From Corticium candelabrum (Eukaryota > Porifera > Homoscleromorpha > Homosclerophorida > Plakinidae): DNA of 64,000 nucleotides. A program made the position numbers and the translations under genes. Below the pieces are notes generated by a model. The model saw only the letters and a list, made by a program, of their open reading frames with translations, was not told where the DNA came from and made no database searches. The stretch spans positions 4,203,675 through 4,267,674 of the forward strand of contig NC_085085.1 of assembly GCF_963422355.1 (NCBI RefSeq). Direction: 5' to 3'. This document shows, piece after piece, positions 1-12,100 of the stretch; the first letter of the stretch is position 1; every line of letters begins with the position of its first letter.

Positions 1-1062
1 CTGGTTTCTTCTCTCCTCCCACTCTCCTCCCATCACGTGTAGAAAGTAGTCTGGAGTAAGGAGCCTGTGTTTGCGCTTAAGAAGCGTGATAGTATTAAGT
101 AATTGTTAGCAAGTAACTGTTAGCAATTAAATACAGCAGATAGTCAAGTGAAACGCAAAGAAACACCAAGTTTGAATCTCCATGCAGGCATGAAGAGCAC
201 TACAAAGGAAACAGAAAAATATTACTTGTGCATATCAAAGCCAAACGGGTGGAACAATGGTTATTATCCAATTATCTTGCAAGACCAACGGATCAGCCAC
301 TGGAACCATTTAAGATAATTGGTGTAAAATGGTCCAACTGGAACAGCGCTAGCTCTTAGATCTCTAATGAGCACACCTGGTGTTACCTCTACTTCATTGC
401 TCACTTCTGAGTTCACACTTACGGGGAATAGACAGTAGTGTAAAATCCGTTCTCAGAGAGAAGAAACTGTCCTTCCCAAATTCCCACGCTGAGGAACAAT
501 CTAATTAATTAAGGTCGGTTCATTCACAAGCCATGCAGTGCAATGCAAACTGCGCCATACCGGATCAAAAACAAATGATTTGAATAATTTTCTTTGTTTA
601 GGCTCGCCTGATTGGTACGTACTTGCCTAGGCTGTGAAAGCTCGCGGCATGCAAGAGTAAACCCCGTTCATATAGACATGGCAGTAAGCCCGTCACACTC
701 TTGATATCAAGCCTAAAAATTCGTTTGCCGAACCGACGTCGCTTGAACGACAAGAACACAGTATCCTAGTTAACTACAAACAAACGTAAACACAAACAAT
801 TTACTATTCGAAGTAACATAGCAAATTAGCGCCTCTTTGTGCCTCTAATAGACACACCTTGCGATGGCGTGACAATTGCCTTACTCATACCAGCTAGTAC
901 TGTACGTGTCGCGTAAGTCTAGACCCTTTAGAAGCTGAGACCCCCAGTTTGTCCGGACGTGGAATTCTCTAGAGACGGACTAACATGCTACACGACGGAC
1001 ATCTACCTGCTACAATTTTTTCCTGAATTCTAACTACCCATACACGAACATTGCAGCTATAC
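1..1062. other. Intronic sequence of amine oxidase copy A, duplicated at about 12.91-14.26 kb
   Basis: Aligns nearly end to end with 12913-14258, the 5' part of the copy B intron. The shared parts include a tract around the TTAGCAAGTAA motif (about 100-140 and 13020-13045), the GATATCAA block near 700 and 13900, and the region next to the exon donor. Bases 1-54 are a copy of the 60-bp hairpin unit described elsewhere. No gene is seen in it on either strand. Confidence 0.7.
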
Positions 1063-1522
1063 CTTGACCTTCAAAAACACCATCTTTCCAGGCTGCCTTG
1101 AGCTGAGACACGCTGTTGGACAGCCTTTTTTCAGCTTGCGAAGCTTCTACTGTAACGTTCACTCCTCTGTCGTTCACAGCTTGATACCTCGAGTAATCCA
1201 GAGGTGAATATGCAAGATTGCAGCTATCGAAAAGATCTCGAAGGATATCGGAGACAGACTCTCTGGTATCCACACGTCCCCATAGATATTCTGCTGGGAG
1301 ACCCTGCAAGGAGCCAGATAACATTCGTCCTCCTGCTCTTTCTTGGGCTTCTAGGACGATGAAGTCGTCGACTCCGTTGTCGCTCAGCGTCTTGGCGACT
1401 TGCATTCCGGCATATCCTCCTCCGAGAATAACGACTTTGGTTCTAGTTGTGGCGGACTCTGCCTCGTCTGCAAATGCAAGCAGCCACAGCACAGCTGCGT
1501 ACCAAGCAAAAACAGAAGACAT
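1063..1522 (-). CDS. First coding exon of a polyamine-oxidase-like FAD amine oxidase, copy A (partial gene)
   Basis: Codes for the first 153 residues of a flavin amine oxidase. It opens with a hydrophobic signal peptide (about residues 1-22), followed by a Rossmann FAD-binding motif, VVILGGGYAGM (about residues 30-40), and an acidic residue (VLEAQ) where the family binds the FAD ribose. The conserved GGRM motif follows. The exon ends in phase 1 at a GT donor just below 1063. It is nearly identical to the exon at 14260-14719, and the flanks are duplicated too, so it is a recent segmental duplicate. The matching large second exon would lie left of base 1, so I cannot say whether the gene is complete. 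The family oxidises polyamines to aldehydes with release of hydrogen peroxide; secretion is inferred from the signal peptide. Confidence 0.85.
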
Positions 1523-1714
1523 CGCTCGTCAGTAACTGCTAGTACGTCGCAGTGTGTTGAAAGCAGGCACAACGTCCGCGCTGAAACAAACGAGGGCTAT
1601 TGAAACAATGCGTTTTGGAGGCGAGAATGACAACGGCACGTGCAATTTACATACATGGTAATGTGTTAATTAATTAAAATCAAAATTGATATTAATAGTA
1701 TAATCGGGTCAATA

Positions 1715-2419
1715 TAGCCTCGGTATTCCAGACTGCTTTCTGCACGTGATGGGAGGGAAGGGTGGGAGGAGAGAAGAAAGCAGTCTGGGGACAGCTCTAT
1801 TGTAAGTGACTTCGGAAGAGGCGCGACTGCTCAAGTTCAGAAACATCCGCTCCAATCAAAACCACCGCTCAAAAAAATGGCCAATCAGCGCTGTAGACAA
1901 CTGCTGACGTCAATGAGTACTTTGTAATTACCTAGAAGCGATTCTCAGACGACTGTAATAGCACAGTGGGGTGCAGCTAACACAAATGCAACGCGCTACG
2001 AGTTTCGCTCCTGATGACATGATAACTCAGCGAATGCTTGCCAGACGTTAGCGGACGATAAAGCCATTGCAGCGGCTGTTCCGACTTGAAGCCTTGAAGA
2101 CCAATCGACTGCTTGCTAAGCGATTTTAGTACGAGGTCGCGACGTCTTTGCCTTCTCTCTACCGGATTCAGTAAAGTCACTCATTTTCTACGTCCTCCCG
2201 TTCGTTTGTAGTTGGCTGGCAGCGAACAGCTTCTGGCAATGTCCAACGAGCCATCTGGTGCTTGTTACTGTTCCTAATGAATGTGGGTAAATATCGATTA
2301 AGATGAACACCGCCTATTTCCGAAGTCACTTACAATAGAGCTGTCCCCAGACTGCTTTCTTCTCTCCTCCCACTCTCCCTCCCATCACGTGCAGAAAGCA
2401 GTCTGGAATACCGAGGCTA
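1715..2419. mobile_element. 705-bp MITE with ~100-bp terminal inverted repeats (Mutator-like by structure)
   Basis: The two ends are near-perfect inverted repeats of about 100 bp beginning AGCCTCGGTATTCCAGACTG. The paralogous sequences at about 3350 and 14910 run straight from GGGT(C/G)AATA into TAATTGGC and serve as empty sites. The filled site has GGGTCAATA on the left and a diverged CGGTCATGG on the right, consistent with a 9-10 bp target duplication. Long inverted repeats plus a 9-bp duplication point to a Mutator-like element. No transposase is encoded. Each inverted repeat contains a 60-bp hairpin. Confidence 0.75.
1728..1788. repeat. 60-bp hairpin unit, copy inside the left inverted repeat
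   Basis: Starts CCAGACTGCTTTC and ends GAAAGCAGTCTGG, a 13-bp perfect inverted pair around a purine-rich loop holding CACGTGAT. Related copies lie at 2347-2406 (inverted), 1-54 and 12913-12966; the last two have damaged arms. Confidence 0.8.
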
Positions 2420-2504
2420 CGGTCATGGTAATTGGCAAGCAAATTGAACCTCTTCCTTGTCATGCCAATTGAAAGTAGATATATATTTTATTAGCTAACT
2501 AATT

Positions 2505-3124
2505 GTACGGTATCAGCAGGCGCCTCGCGTTGGTGAGTAACACGTCCGATGGAGTTTCCAGACCGTCTACTGAAACGCCGACTCCTAGCTAGACAAAACG
2601 GATTTGTTGAAACCCTAGCTGTCATGGAAGTAAACATACAAGCTTCCTAGTAGTTTAGATTACGTATAGAGGCCTGGTATAGGTAGTCGTGGTTTTGCGA
2701 TCGTGATCAAGACAATTGAAATGTACAGTCTAGGTATGCACTCAGTTCCGTTCTAACGACAATGGTATCGTATTTACTGACATAGAAATTGATATCGGCA
2801 AACATTGAGTCAATGACTATCAACAGTGTTAGATGCAGGACAGTGTAGTAAAGGATTGGTCATACTGACGTGTGAATAGTTGACTGTAGGTGGCATTCAA
2901 CTCCTGAAGGTGTTTCTTGGTTGTCACGTACACACAATTCCTAGCTACAATACAAAGGGATGGAACGACGAAAGTTCATGAAGCGTTTTTGCCGCCGTTT
3001 GGTCACTTGCACGAATCGTTCCTAAACTCATCTGTAGTCGGACACGGAAACGATTTTTAAGGTAGGTCCTATCATGAAACGTGGTCGTGAGGAGAAATTT
3101 GAGATTTGTGTACACACACACACA

Positions 3125-3168
<44 letters not shown>

Positions 3169-3178
3169 CACACACACG

Positions 3179-3224
<46 letters not shown>

Positions 3225-3300
3225 TACCAAAAGCTCGATGGAGACCATATAGGACCACGCCCATTTCTATTGTGCGACCCGGATTAGAGAATTAGAAGCC
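2505..3300. repeat. ~800-bp dispersed repeat with internal CA array, copy 1
   Basis: Matches 21612-22372 in the same orientation over almost all its length, from the shared block CGGTATC near the left end to AGAAGCCTCGCTA near the right end. Both copies hold a (CA)n array at the same internal place (here 3114-3221). The ends show only weak inverted similarity (ACGGTA), so the mobilising family is unclear. It sits in duplicated flank of the amine oxidase locus: about 130 bp of the same flank occurs on both sides of it. Confidence 0.7.
3114..3221. repeat. (CA)n microsatellite
   Basis: Almost pure CA dinucleotides with a few CG and CC interruptions. All long open frames across it (His-Thr or Cys-Val runs) are artefacts. 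Confidence 0.97.
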
Positions 3301-3580
3301 TCGCTACCGTCGGCAAAAATCAAAATTGATATTAATAGTATAATCGGGTCAATAGTAATTGGCAAGCAAATTGAACCTCTTTCTTGTCATGCCAATTACA
3401 AAGTAGAGAGATACTTTATTAGCTAATTAGAATATGTCACGTGACCTTCAAGAATGTTGATTGGTCAGTATGAGGTCGAATTGTGTTGTGCGTGTCATAG
3501 TCCATTCCTTCTAAAACTTTGAGAGTGTTGATTTGCTAGCCTCTCCAGCCAAGCCTTCCTCCGTGCTCAACTACCTTCAA

Positions 3581-3851
3581 ACATAGATGATCAGAATACT
3601 GGCCACTGCAAAACTGTTCTGAAAACATTCAGCCATGCGTTGAAAGCCTGTAAGATAGTTCACACTCTTAATGTATTGCTAGTTCTGGTAGAATCCATGT
3701 GGATCATTCAGCCATAAATATTCCTCTGCAGACATGATAGGTAATTGGTCCTCAGTTTCAAGTTAAAACCAATAGAATTTTACAGCCCATTCCACTGGTG
3801 TTTTAGCAATCCAACTATATAAACGAAGTGCATCTCTCACACTCATTTCAT
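3581..3851 (-). pseudogene. Truncated exon-2 fragment of the amine oxidase
   Basis: This stretch aligns with the first ~270 bases of the exon at 6293-7320: the same string of codons for the substrate domain, and the same acceptor region at 3851. It has base changes, small indels and no downstream continuation, so the remaining ~750 bases, including the second FAD motif, are missing. Its right flank (3852-4500) matches intron sequence of copy B, which shows it came from duplication of genomic DNA and not from retroposition. It is a relic of a middle copy of the amine oxidase locus. Confidence 0.85.
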
Positions 3852-4502
3852 CTAGTAATTCAAATCAGGAATACTACTGTACGATATTCTGAATGACACG
3901 CACGATACTTTCACACAACTTGTAACCAACCATTAGCACGCAAACATTTTACATAAAATTCATATGCAGCAAACTAATTAGGTAATAGTACATTTCCTTA
4001 GACAAAATGCGTAGTTTTCATCACACATTTTATGTTCAGAGTCTTCAGGCTTATTTAGAACGGCATTCTTGAATTTATGCCAGTACATTGACCCTAAGTG
4101 GTAAGTACATCAATTTTTTATCAATCATTTTGCCATATCGTTTATGTATGTCACATGCACTGCAAGAAAGCCTTTCAGTCGTTTCATTGCTCTTCTATAT
4201 TATCTGGCTAAAGATATTATTTTACTGTTAATACAGACTTGGCAGGTAGACATCATGCAGTACTATTCTCTTCGATTTCTGTTTCTCTCCAAATTGCCCA
4301 AATTCAAGAGCAGCCTGTGAATAACCCCGTCTACAACAGGCAGTGATGCAGTAGCTCCATCATACTCCTGATATCAAACGTAAGAATTGCTTTGCAAAAC
4401 AGGGATTGCTTCGACGACAAGAAATACAGTATTATTGAACGTCTACACTCAGCAAGCAAACATAAACAATCTACAACGATTCCGAGTAATCTGGTAAATT
4501 AA

Positions 4503-5327
4503 AGGGCGTAACTCCCTACCCAGACCGATTTTATGAAAATATCTATTTCTATTAACTCTTTCCTATATAATTTCATTTCATCATCAATTGTTACGTCTGC
4601 AAAGTGACAATATTCAAACCTCCTGGCTTCACCTTCAAATTGACGTGCATTCTTGAGTAACCCTGCACTTCTGGTATTCCTTCCTCCTAGTCAGAAGCGA
4701 CGGTACAACATGACTAGCTCTATTCGACTCTTAAAGTGTAGAAACAGTGTCTGTAGGTTACGTCTAGCTCACTTGCATGTTTCCAACCAACCTCGCAACT
4801 TGCCGAGAACTTCCGGCACACTCGACCGTTGCGCGAAGACAGTATGGACGCCATACGAGCCTTCTTCTTCTATTAAGTTGGCAAAACTAAAGCATAGAAC
4901 CAAAAAACTTGGCACGACGATCCGTTACACGAGGTACAACAATCTGATGGATCGATTTTTACCTCCTTTACGCTGACGAGAGCATTTGACGTCTTTTCCA
5001 TACAAAATTTGAACACCTCGAGGTAGCCAACCTCGTCAAAATGAGCTTGAACGCATAAAAAAGAATCTTAATCACATCAGGCTGTTTGCGATCTACGTAG
5101 CCTCGCGTTCCTTGCACGTTCGAGCGAAGCGAGCGCGCAATAACCGTGCGACCTCGTTTAAAACAGACGAGGTGCGCCTTGTTGCTATGGAGACAACTTG
5201 ACGTTAGGCCGTTGAAACTCTACTAGCATTAACAAGTGATAAATTTTGGAACGTTTTAGCCGATAGTTTATATGTAACAGTTATGTCATAAATTATGATT
5301 TTATTTTGTCAGTAGGAGATCAAGCCC
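4503..5327. mobile_element. 825-bp TTAA-flanked MITE (piggyBac-like by target site), copy 1
   Basis: Flanked on both sides by TTAA (4499-4502 and 5328-5331). The paralogous intron at about 14021-14036 reads GGCAAATTAACGGC, an empty site with one TTAA. The ends are imperfect inverted repeats: AGGGCGTAACTCCCTAC on the left and, read inward from the right, GGGCTTGATCTCCTACTGAC. A second copy lies inverted at about 61191-61995. No transposase frame is visible; the 107-codon open frame from 4653 is not like any family I know and is probably chance. Confidence 0.8.
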
Positions 5328-5331
5328 TTAA

Positions 5332-6292
5332 AACCTCTGACTGCGGCGGCCGCATCTTGCACTCTACTCTAGACCAGATGTAGACAGGGGCTGGTGAGCA
5401 TACGTCACATCCGCATACTCGGTCAATTGATTAATTAAACAAACTCTCTCGCATCTCATTTCAGGACGCCAAAGTCTCGTTTCAGGCCGTCGGAGGCGGT
5501 CGAGGCGAAATCCGACGCGCCCGTTTGTCTCAGACTCGCGATCTCGACCGGCCTACCGCGTTTCGCGACGATCCGAAACCGGCGTCGTGTCGATCGGCGC
5601 GTTACAGACGGTGGACAGGTGGACATATAGACGGAAGTGGGCGTTCCCGAGCGTTCGCGTATTATAGTATAAGATCGTTATCACCGTCCCACAGCTGTTA
5701 ATGTACACTACAGCCAAACACGAACATGGCAATTGTTGATATATAGGAATGTAAGAATTTATATGTTGAAACAGTTTAGCAGTGTACAAGTGATAAATAC
5801 GAAATGTCTCCTAGCTGGCAAAGGCTTGATCATTGCAGAAACATCTTGATGTGTGACCCAAACGTGTCTAGTCAATATCAGGAATGACTCGAGACAACGA
5901 TACAGAAATCATTAAGTAGCAAACACCAATATTCTAACTTCTATACTCAAGAACTCTCATTGCTTGTGCATACTACAAAGTCTTCAACTACATTACCAGC
6001 TTTGCATAAGGCAGGTGTTTCAGCTAGGAGGAACTGATCGAGCTAGGTTGCCATTAAATCATTGTAGAGTCATACACCACTGATGAACAGAGAAATGTGG
6101 ATTTCGTGAGCAATTAGAATACAAACGCGCATAAAGACGATAGCAGAAAACCGGACACACTAATTCCAAGATGTGAAAATCTCACATCATGAGATAGATG
6201 GTCTTCAGAAGTAAGAAGAGCAACAAGTGAGTGGCTAACGGACGTTTAATTTGAGTACCTAAACACAAAGACATATAATTTCTAAGCATTAG
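5332..6292. other. Intergenic stretch with a CpG-rich patch
   Basis: Lies 3' of amine oxidase copy B. About 5458-5665 is strikingly rich in CG dinucleotides compared with its AT-rich surroundings. It begins after a pyrimidine tract ending ATTTCAG, and one plus-strand frame stays open for about 55 codons. I recognise no protein in it. The rest is AT-rich 3' flank without visible genes. Confidence 0.5.
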
Positions 6293-8095
6293 CTAGTCAT
6301 TTGAGCACTGCATACCAGAGGTACAAGTCTGAGATGTTTCCTCTGCCAGCTTGGGCATTTTACATGAACCTCCATTCATGCAATCAATCAAGACATATGC
6401 TGTTTCATTACCACTGATCAATGCACTACGAACATACAAATTGTAATGATAGGAATCTCCAGCAAAGAAGAGTCTCCCAACGGGAGCTCTTAGTTGATCT
6501 AGATCCTCATGGGTTGACCCCAGTGGGGGGACCGTCATCCCTCCATAATACAGAGGATTGAGAGTGATGTTAGCCACAAAAACTCGAGGTTCAGGAAATG
6601 ATGGCCCATAGTGTTTGCGAAACAACTCGGCGACTTCTTGCTGTGTCTGATTTAAAGGCTGACCTTCGACTCGAAAAGCATCATCATCAAACACCCACGT
6701 CATGAATAGATCGTATGGCTGGCTATGTTGTAATGTATTTTCAATTACTTGAGTAATTTCAACGCTCCAGTGGTACCTGCCACGATCATCAGACACAAAC
6801 ATATTTCGTGAAGACAGCTGACGTCGTGCTTTTGGTTCGTAATAGGCATACACAACTCCTAGAGGAGCCATATAGAACCGAGTGATCGCCATACGTTTCC
6901 ACAGAGGTAACTGTGGTGTGAATGTCACATCATCATGCTGCAGCACTCCCAAACTGAACGTGACCACTGCATACTCAGCAATGTACACCGAACCATCTTC
7001 TAGAGTGACTGTAACACTATCATCGCTGTATTGTATTTCACGCACGAGGCTGTTTACACGTAGACGATCAGAATACTGACCACTTGCAAAGGTGTTCTTA
7101 AAACATTCAGTCATTTTTTGAATACCTTCAAAAGAGTTGCCACTCTTAATGTATTGTTGGGTCTTGTAGAATTCACTCAGCCATAAATATTCCTTTGCAG
7201 ACATGGCAGCTAATTGGTCCACAGTTTCAAGTTGAAACCAATAGAATTCTACAGCCCATTCCACTGGTGATTTAGCAATCCAACCATATAGACGAAGTGC
7301 TGCTCTGACACTCATATCATCTAGCAAAGCAAATCAAGAATACTTCAGTTCTAATTCTGGATGAAACGAACGGCACATGACGTGTCACCGACCATTACCA
7401 TGCCACCAGTTTACATGCAATTCAAATGCTGTAAATTAAGTAATAATACATTTCTTCAGACTAAGTATGTAGTTTTTATCACAAATTTAGATATTGAGAG
7501 CCTTCAAGCTTATTTTATAGTGCCATTCTGGAATATGTGCTAGTAAGAGTGTACATTGAGGATTCAAACCTTAGTAATTAGTAGTAAGTACATCAAGTCT
7601 TCTCAATCCATTTTGTCATATCATTTATGTATTTCACACTGCAAGAAAGTCTTCCAGTCGTTTCAGTTACTCCTCTATGCTGTTTAGTTACGGATCTAGG
7701 GAGGAAACGAACCGACGCGCGTTGTCCCGTCTGGAGTTGTAGCGCGCGTTGTCCCGTCTAAAGTTGTAGCGCGCGTTGTTGGAATTCAAGGCTGCCAAGT
7801 TTTGCGCATGCACGAACATGGCTTCAACACCGGCTAAAAGGAAGAAAACTTAAACTTCTTCAAGGCCATTGACGGTGCACCTTATCCTCTTGAAGAGATT
7901 CCTCAGCCGGTTCGTGACTGTGACCAAGAACAAATTGGTGAGTAACGGTGTTCTTCCTTGGCTTCTGATGTCGTAAACATTTCTGCTTGATGTTGCCGAA
8001 ATAGGGCAAAAAGAATAACTTGGATCAATTACCGACAACACAACGTGTAAAGGAGAGGCCGTTGCGTTAAACGGCATCTGCTAGGTATGTACTAG

Positions 8096-8129
<34 letters not shown>

Positions 8130-9136
8130 GCAAAAGCATCCACCGGTCATGCCCATACTACAAAAGCCACTACAACGGCACTCAACACAACACTATATCA
8201 ATCCATTCAATTAAACAAACCCACTTAAGTCAACGTCACATTCTACTTAGTGAGGCAAGCCTCACTGTTGATTAAATCCATGTCATGACATTTTAGAGGC
8301 CTGTGCTTGGCGGATCTACTTCCGCGAATGCACAAAACAGAAGATCTTATTAGAGAAAAGCTGATCCGACATCTCAGAAGTTCCATCACTGAACTATATT
8401 TCTTTTCAGTTTTGTTGGCAATTAAACTGGCAAGATGTTTGTAGAAGGTGGAAGTTTCAGAGCCCATGCCACCGGTAGAGGAAAAAACCAACGGAGTGAA
8501 GCTGGCATGTTCCACTTCCAGTACTCGATGTGCATATTCACGTTTTATTCCACATTCACGGATGTTGAATGCTGATCTCAAAGAGCCTTGACTATTGGAG
8601 CGCGCGTTTGGGTAAAATACTCTTACATCAAAAAATGCACGGTCTCCTTTTGTCCAGACTCCTCTCGCTGAAAGATCAAGTCTAGCCTCGTCAGACATGT
8701 TCGCTGTTTTCTTCTGAAACTTTTCTCCAGTCAGAGGTTGTAACATCGGCTCTATCACTACATCATGACACACTTCAGTCAAAAGATCGGCAGTTATATC
8801 CCTAATTTCATTGTGCCTTAGCGTCGGAAAGCCACCTTTAGAACATACCATTGCATGGTCAACGTTGAAAGCAGATCCACAAACACATTTTGAAGGTAGA
8901 TTTGGTAACATCCAACCATAGCGCATGCATAAAGCATCACGAAAATCTCCTTTGCTCAAATGAAAACCATGTTCTTACTACTAATACTACTACTACTACT
9001 ACTACCTAGATGAGTAGGTGGTGACTATAGCTTGTGATAATAGTTAAGCATACAGTGTAATGACATAAAGTAGTAACTGACTTTTAATTGTTTGTTTTGC
9101 TGCGTGCGTATATCTGTCACTTATAGTGTTGTATGA

Positions 9137-9173
<37 letters not shown>

Positions 9174-12100
9174 GGGTACGTGTTGCTACTAGGGTGCAGT
9201 ACGGTAGCCCAGGCATGAATGAGTTAGAGGCATATATGACTGTGCGTAGAGTTAACCTCGAAGGTCCAAACTCTTTAGGTTTGAACTTCAGGACTGTACA
9301 ATTATTTCTTGCATAAAACGATATTTACACAGCTGTAGAAATGTCTGTGAATTCGGTTGGTAAAACCCTAACTGATGCGCAAAGTTCTCCATCATGCAGA
9401 GGAGAGTCCCGGCATCAGACTGCATGTTATCATCAAGAGCGTACGTGAATAAACGTCGTAAAGGCGGGGAAACCGTTCGACGTCTGAATCGTTCGGGGTT
9501 TACTGATTTTCTTTTCATTGCGTATTCCCAGTACTGCCAAGGTATTTTTGTGTGGCATGTGTGTTCTTTCTTTGCCAACCACAGACTCCTGGTGCCAAAA
9601 GACCTGACACACTGACTGTGAAGTCGCTAACTGATTGGAAAGATGGCAAAGAAATGCTCATTAAGCATGCTGGCTTACAGTGTCATTTGTGCTCAGAGGC
9701 GAAGCTGTCAGAATTTGTCAGAGTATACCGTACACCTATTCATCGCTGTAATCATATTTTGACAACAGAATCGCAGAAAGTAGTCCAGAAATATTGTGCT
9801 GTGCTTCTGTCAATTATTCGATGTATTGAATTATGCGCTCGGCAAGGCATCGCCCTTGTGGGTCATAGAGATGATTCTATGACATTCGACTTCAATCAAG
9901 GGAATTTCAGAGCAGTATTGTCATTCAGGAGAGAGGTTGATGAATTTCTGGACAGTCATCTCAAGTATTGTCATGCGACAATGATATCAAAGACTGTGGA
10001 GAATGAATTGTTAATTACACTATATGGGAGATTACATTGTTCGGCAGCTGACATCTGAGATCTCTTGCAGCGACTATCTTGGTGTACTCGCAGACGAAGT
10101 TACTGATTTCAGCAATAAAGAGCAAACCGCAGTAGCTGTTTGCTACATAAAACACCATGGCGTTATGGAGAAACTCCTACTGTTCGCGGAAGCTGAAGAC
10201 ATGACTGGTGCAACACTCTGTGACACAATTTTCAAGTCTCTCTCCCACCTCGGTGTTGACCTAAAGCGCTGCAGAGCTCAGAGATATGATGGAGCAGGCA
10301 ATATGACCAGGAAGACGCGAGAGTGCCAGGCTCTATTCAAGGCGAAGTATCCACTGGCTAACTATTTCCACTGCGCTAGCCACCAGCTTAATCTTACAGT
10401 GTCCAGGTTATGTCTAGTGACTGAAATGCACTCCATGATGGCAACTGTAAAAACAAGTCGGTCTGTTTTTCCAGTTCTCACCTAAACGACAGCGGCAGCT
10501 TCAAAAGTCCATTGATGCTTAAAATGAGCGTCGAAAGCGCTCTGAAGACGTATCATAGCATTGGAAAACATTTCGTTAATAAGCTTGCCACTCTATGTGA
10601 GACGAGATGGGTTGAAAGACATGCAGTTGTTGAAGGTTTTCACACCTTGTTTGAGCCGCTTGTTGACTACCCGGAACACATAAAAAACTCAAAGAACGTT
10701 GCCATACCCTATCACGCTAAGAGTTGCACAGAGGCTTCAGGTCGGCAATCTCTGTAATACGACAAAATATCTGATAATTGTACTCGTTTTCAATTACCAG
10801 ATGCACGAGACTTGTAGAAACAAGCCTTTGTTTGTGAACGCTCTCATATATATTTGAGAGCATCCAGTGCGTGCATGCCTAGGAGATACAAATAGCGTCA
10901 TTGGTTCTCGTACATTGCGATCTAACAAGTATATTACTTCTATTTGCAATGCTTTGTTATTTATAGTGCTCTTGCACGCTATTACCTCCGGACAATTCCT
11001 TGTTGCTTTCCACACCTATCGATTTACGTCACACTACTTAGTTGACCTTAGTTGACATCTCCAAGGACAAAGTAAAGATATTATTGCAGCCTATGATGAG
11101 ATTAAGACTGTCAAAGGCAAGCTAAATTATACGCGGGCGAACGCTGGAGTAGAGTTTGCCTCTCTGTTTCGGGACATGTGCAATAAACATGGCGAAGAAT
11201 CGTTCCGTGTGCCTATAGACAATGTGGACGCCAACGCTACCGCAGCACTGTACCAGCTGAAACAGTGGAAGACTATTGGTGCCGCACTATATTTACGCCT
11301 TACCTAGACCACTTAAATGCGAAGCTGCATTCTCGATTTTCTCTAATCGCCCAACTGTTTGTCAAAGGTTTGCATCTTCTTCTAGCACATACTAGCCGCA
11401 TGGATATTGGAGAGCTGAGTCGATGTCTGCGGCAAGCATAAGGTGCAGACCTTCCCAGTCCTGACTCGCTTGAGAAAGAGCTCGATCGCTGGCAACGAAA
11501 ATGTGGGTAGGCCAAGGATCAAGGTGCATACCTTTCTTCAACGGTACCGTTGGCTCTTGAAATGGTTCCTCTTTTTATGTACCCCAACATACAAGCGGTC
11601 TTGAGAATACTTCTTAGTGGCGGAGGAAGCTCCTACAGATTTTGGGGTGCCGGCGACAAATTCCCAGAGTCACGTGACTATCCGCTTGTGTTTCAGGCTT
11701 TAAATAGCTTACGAATTTTGAAATGTTTACGATATCCATTATTATATAATTAATATCATACCAAACACAATACATGATTCCGGTGAAACAATTACGAAGC
11801 ACTAGTACTAAGGCCCCCAAAGTAACCTAATCGCTCGCGGTACAAAAAACAAGATCAATCGCAACGTCCACCAAGTTTATGTCATCCTGTAACTCTTTGT
11901 GCACATGTAAGAGTGAACAGTTATTTAGCATCTTCTCCGTCATAGTGGATCGTAGGTAGGTCAGTAGCCTCCTAAGAGTTGACACGGCTCTCTCTCTGAA
12001 GTTGCAGATGTTACTGGTATTGTAACGTAAAGACGCAGCAGCTTGTGAATTTCGTTTACCAACTTTTGCGTCAGATAAAACGCTCTCGAAATGCCTGTAT

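Noticed and set aside
3028-3295. Long open frames of His-Thr or Cys-Val repeats across CA arrays (also at 17.5, 18.3, 34.2, 52.3, 54.3, 57.4 and 59.3 kb)
   Set aside because: They are the six-frame readings of dinucleotide repeats, open on both strands at once, with no flanking homology.
4653-4976. 107-codon plus-strand open frame inside the TTAA-flanked MITE
   Set aside because: Not similar to any transposase; the second MITE copy does not preserve it as one frame.
9288-9578. 96-codon minus-strand frame near the hAT transposase start
   Set aside because: Antisense to transposase-type sequence and unlike known proteins; probably a shadow frame.
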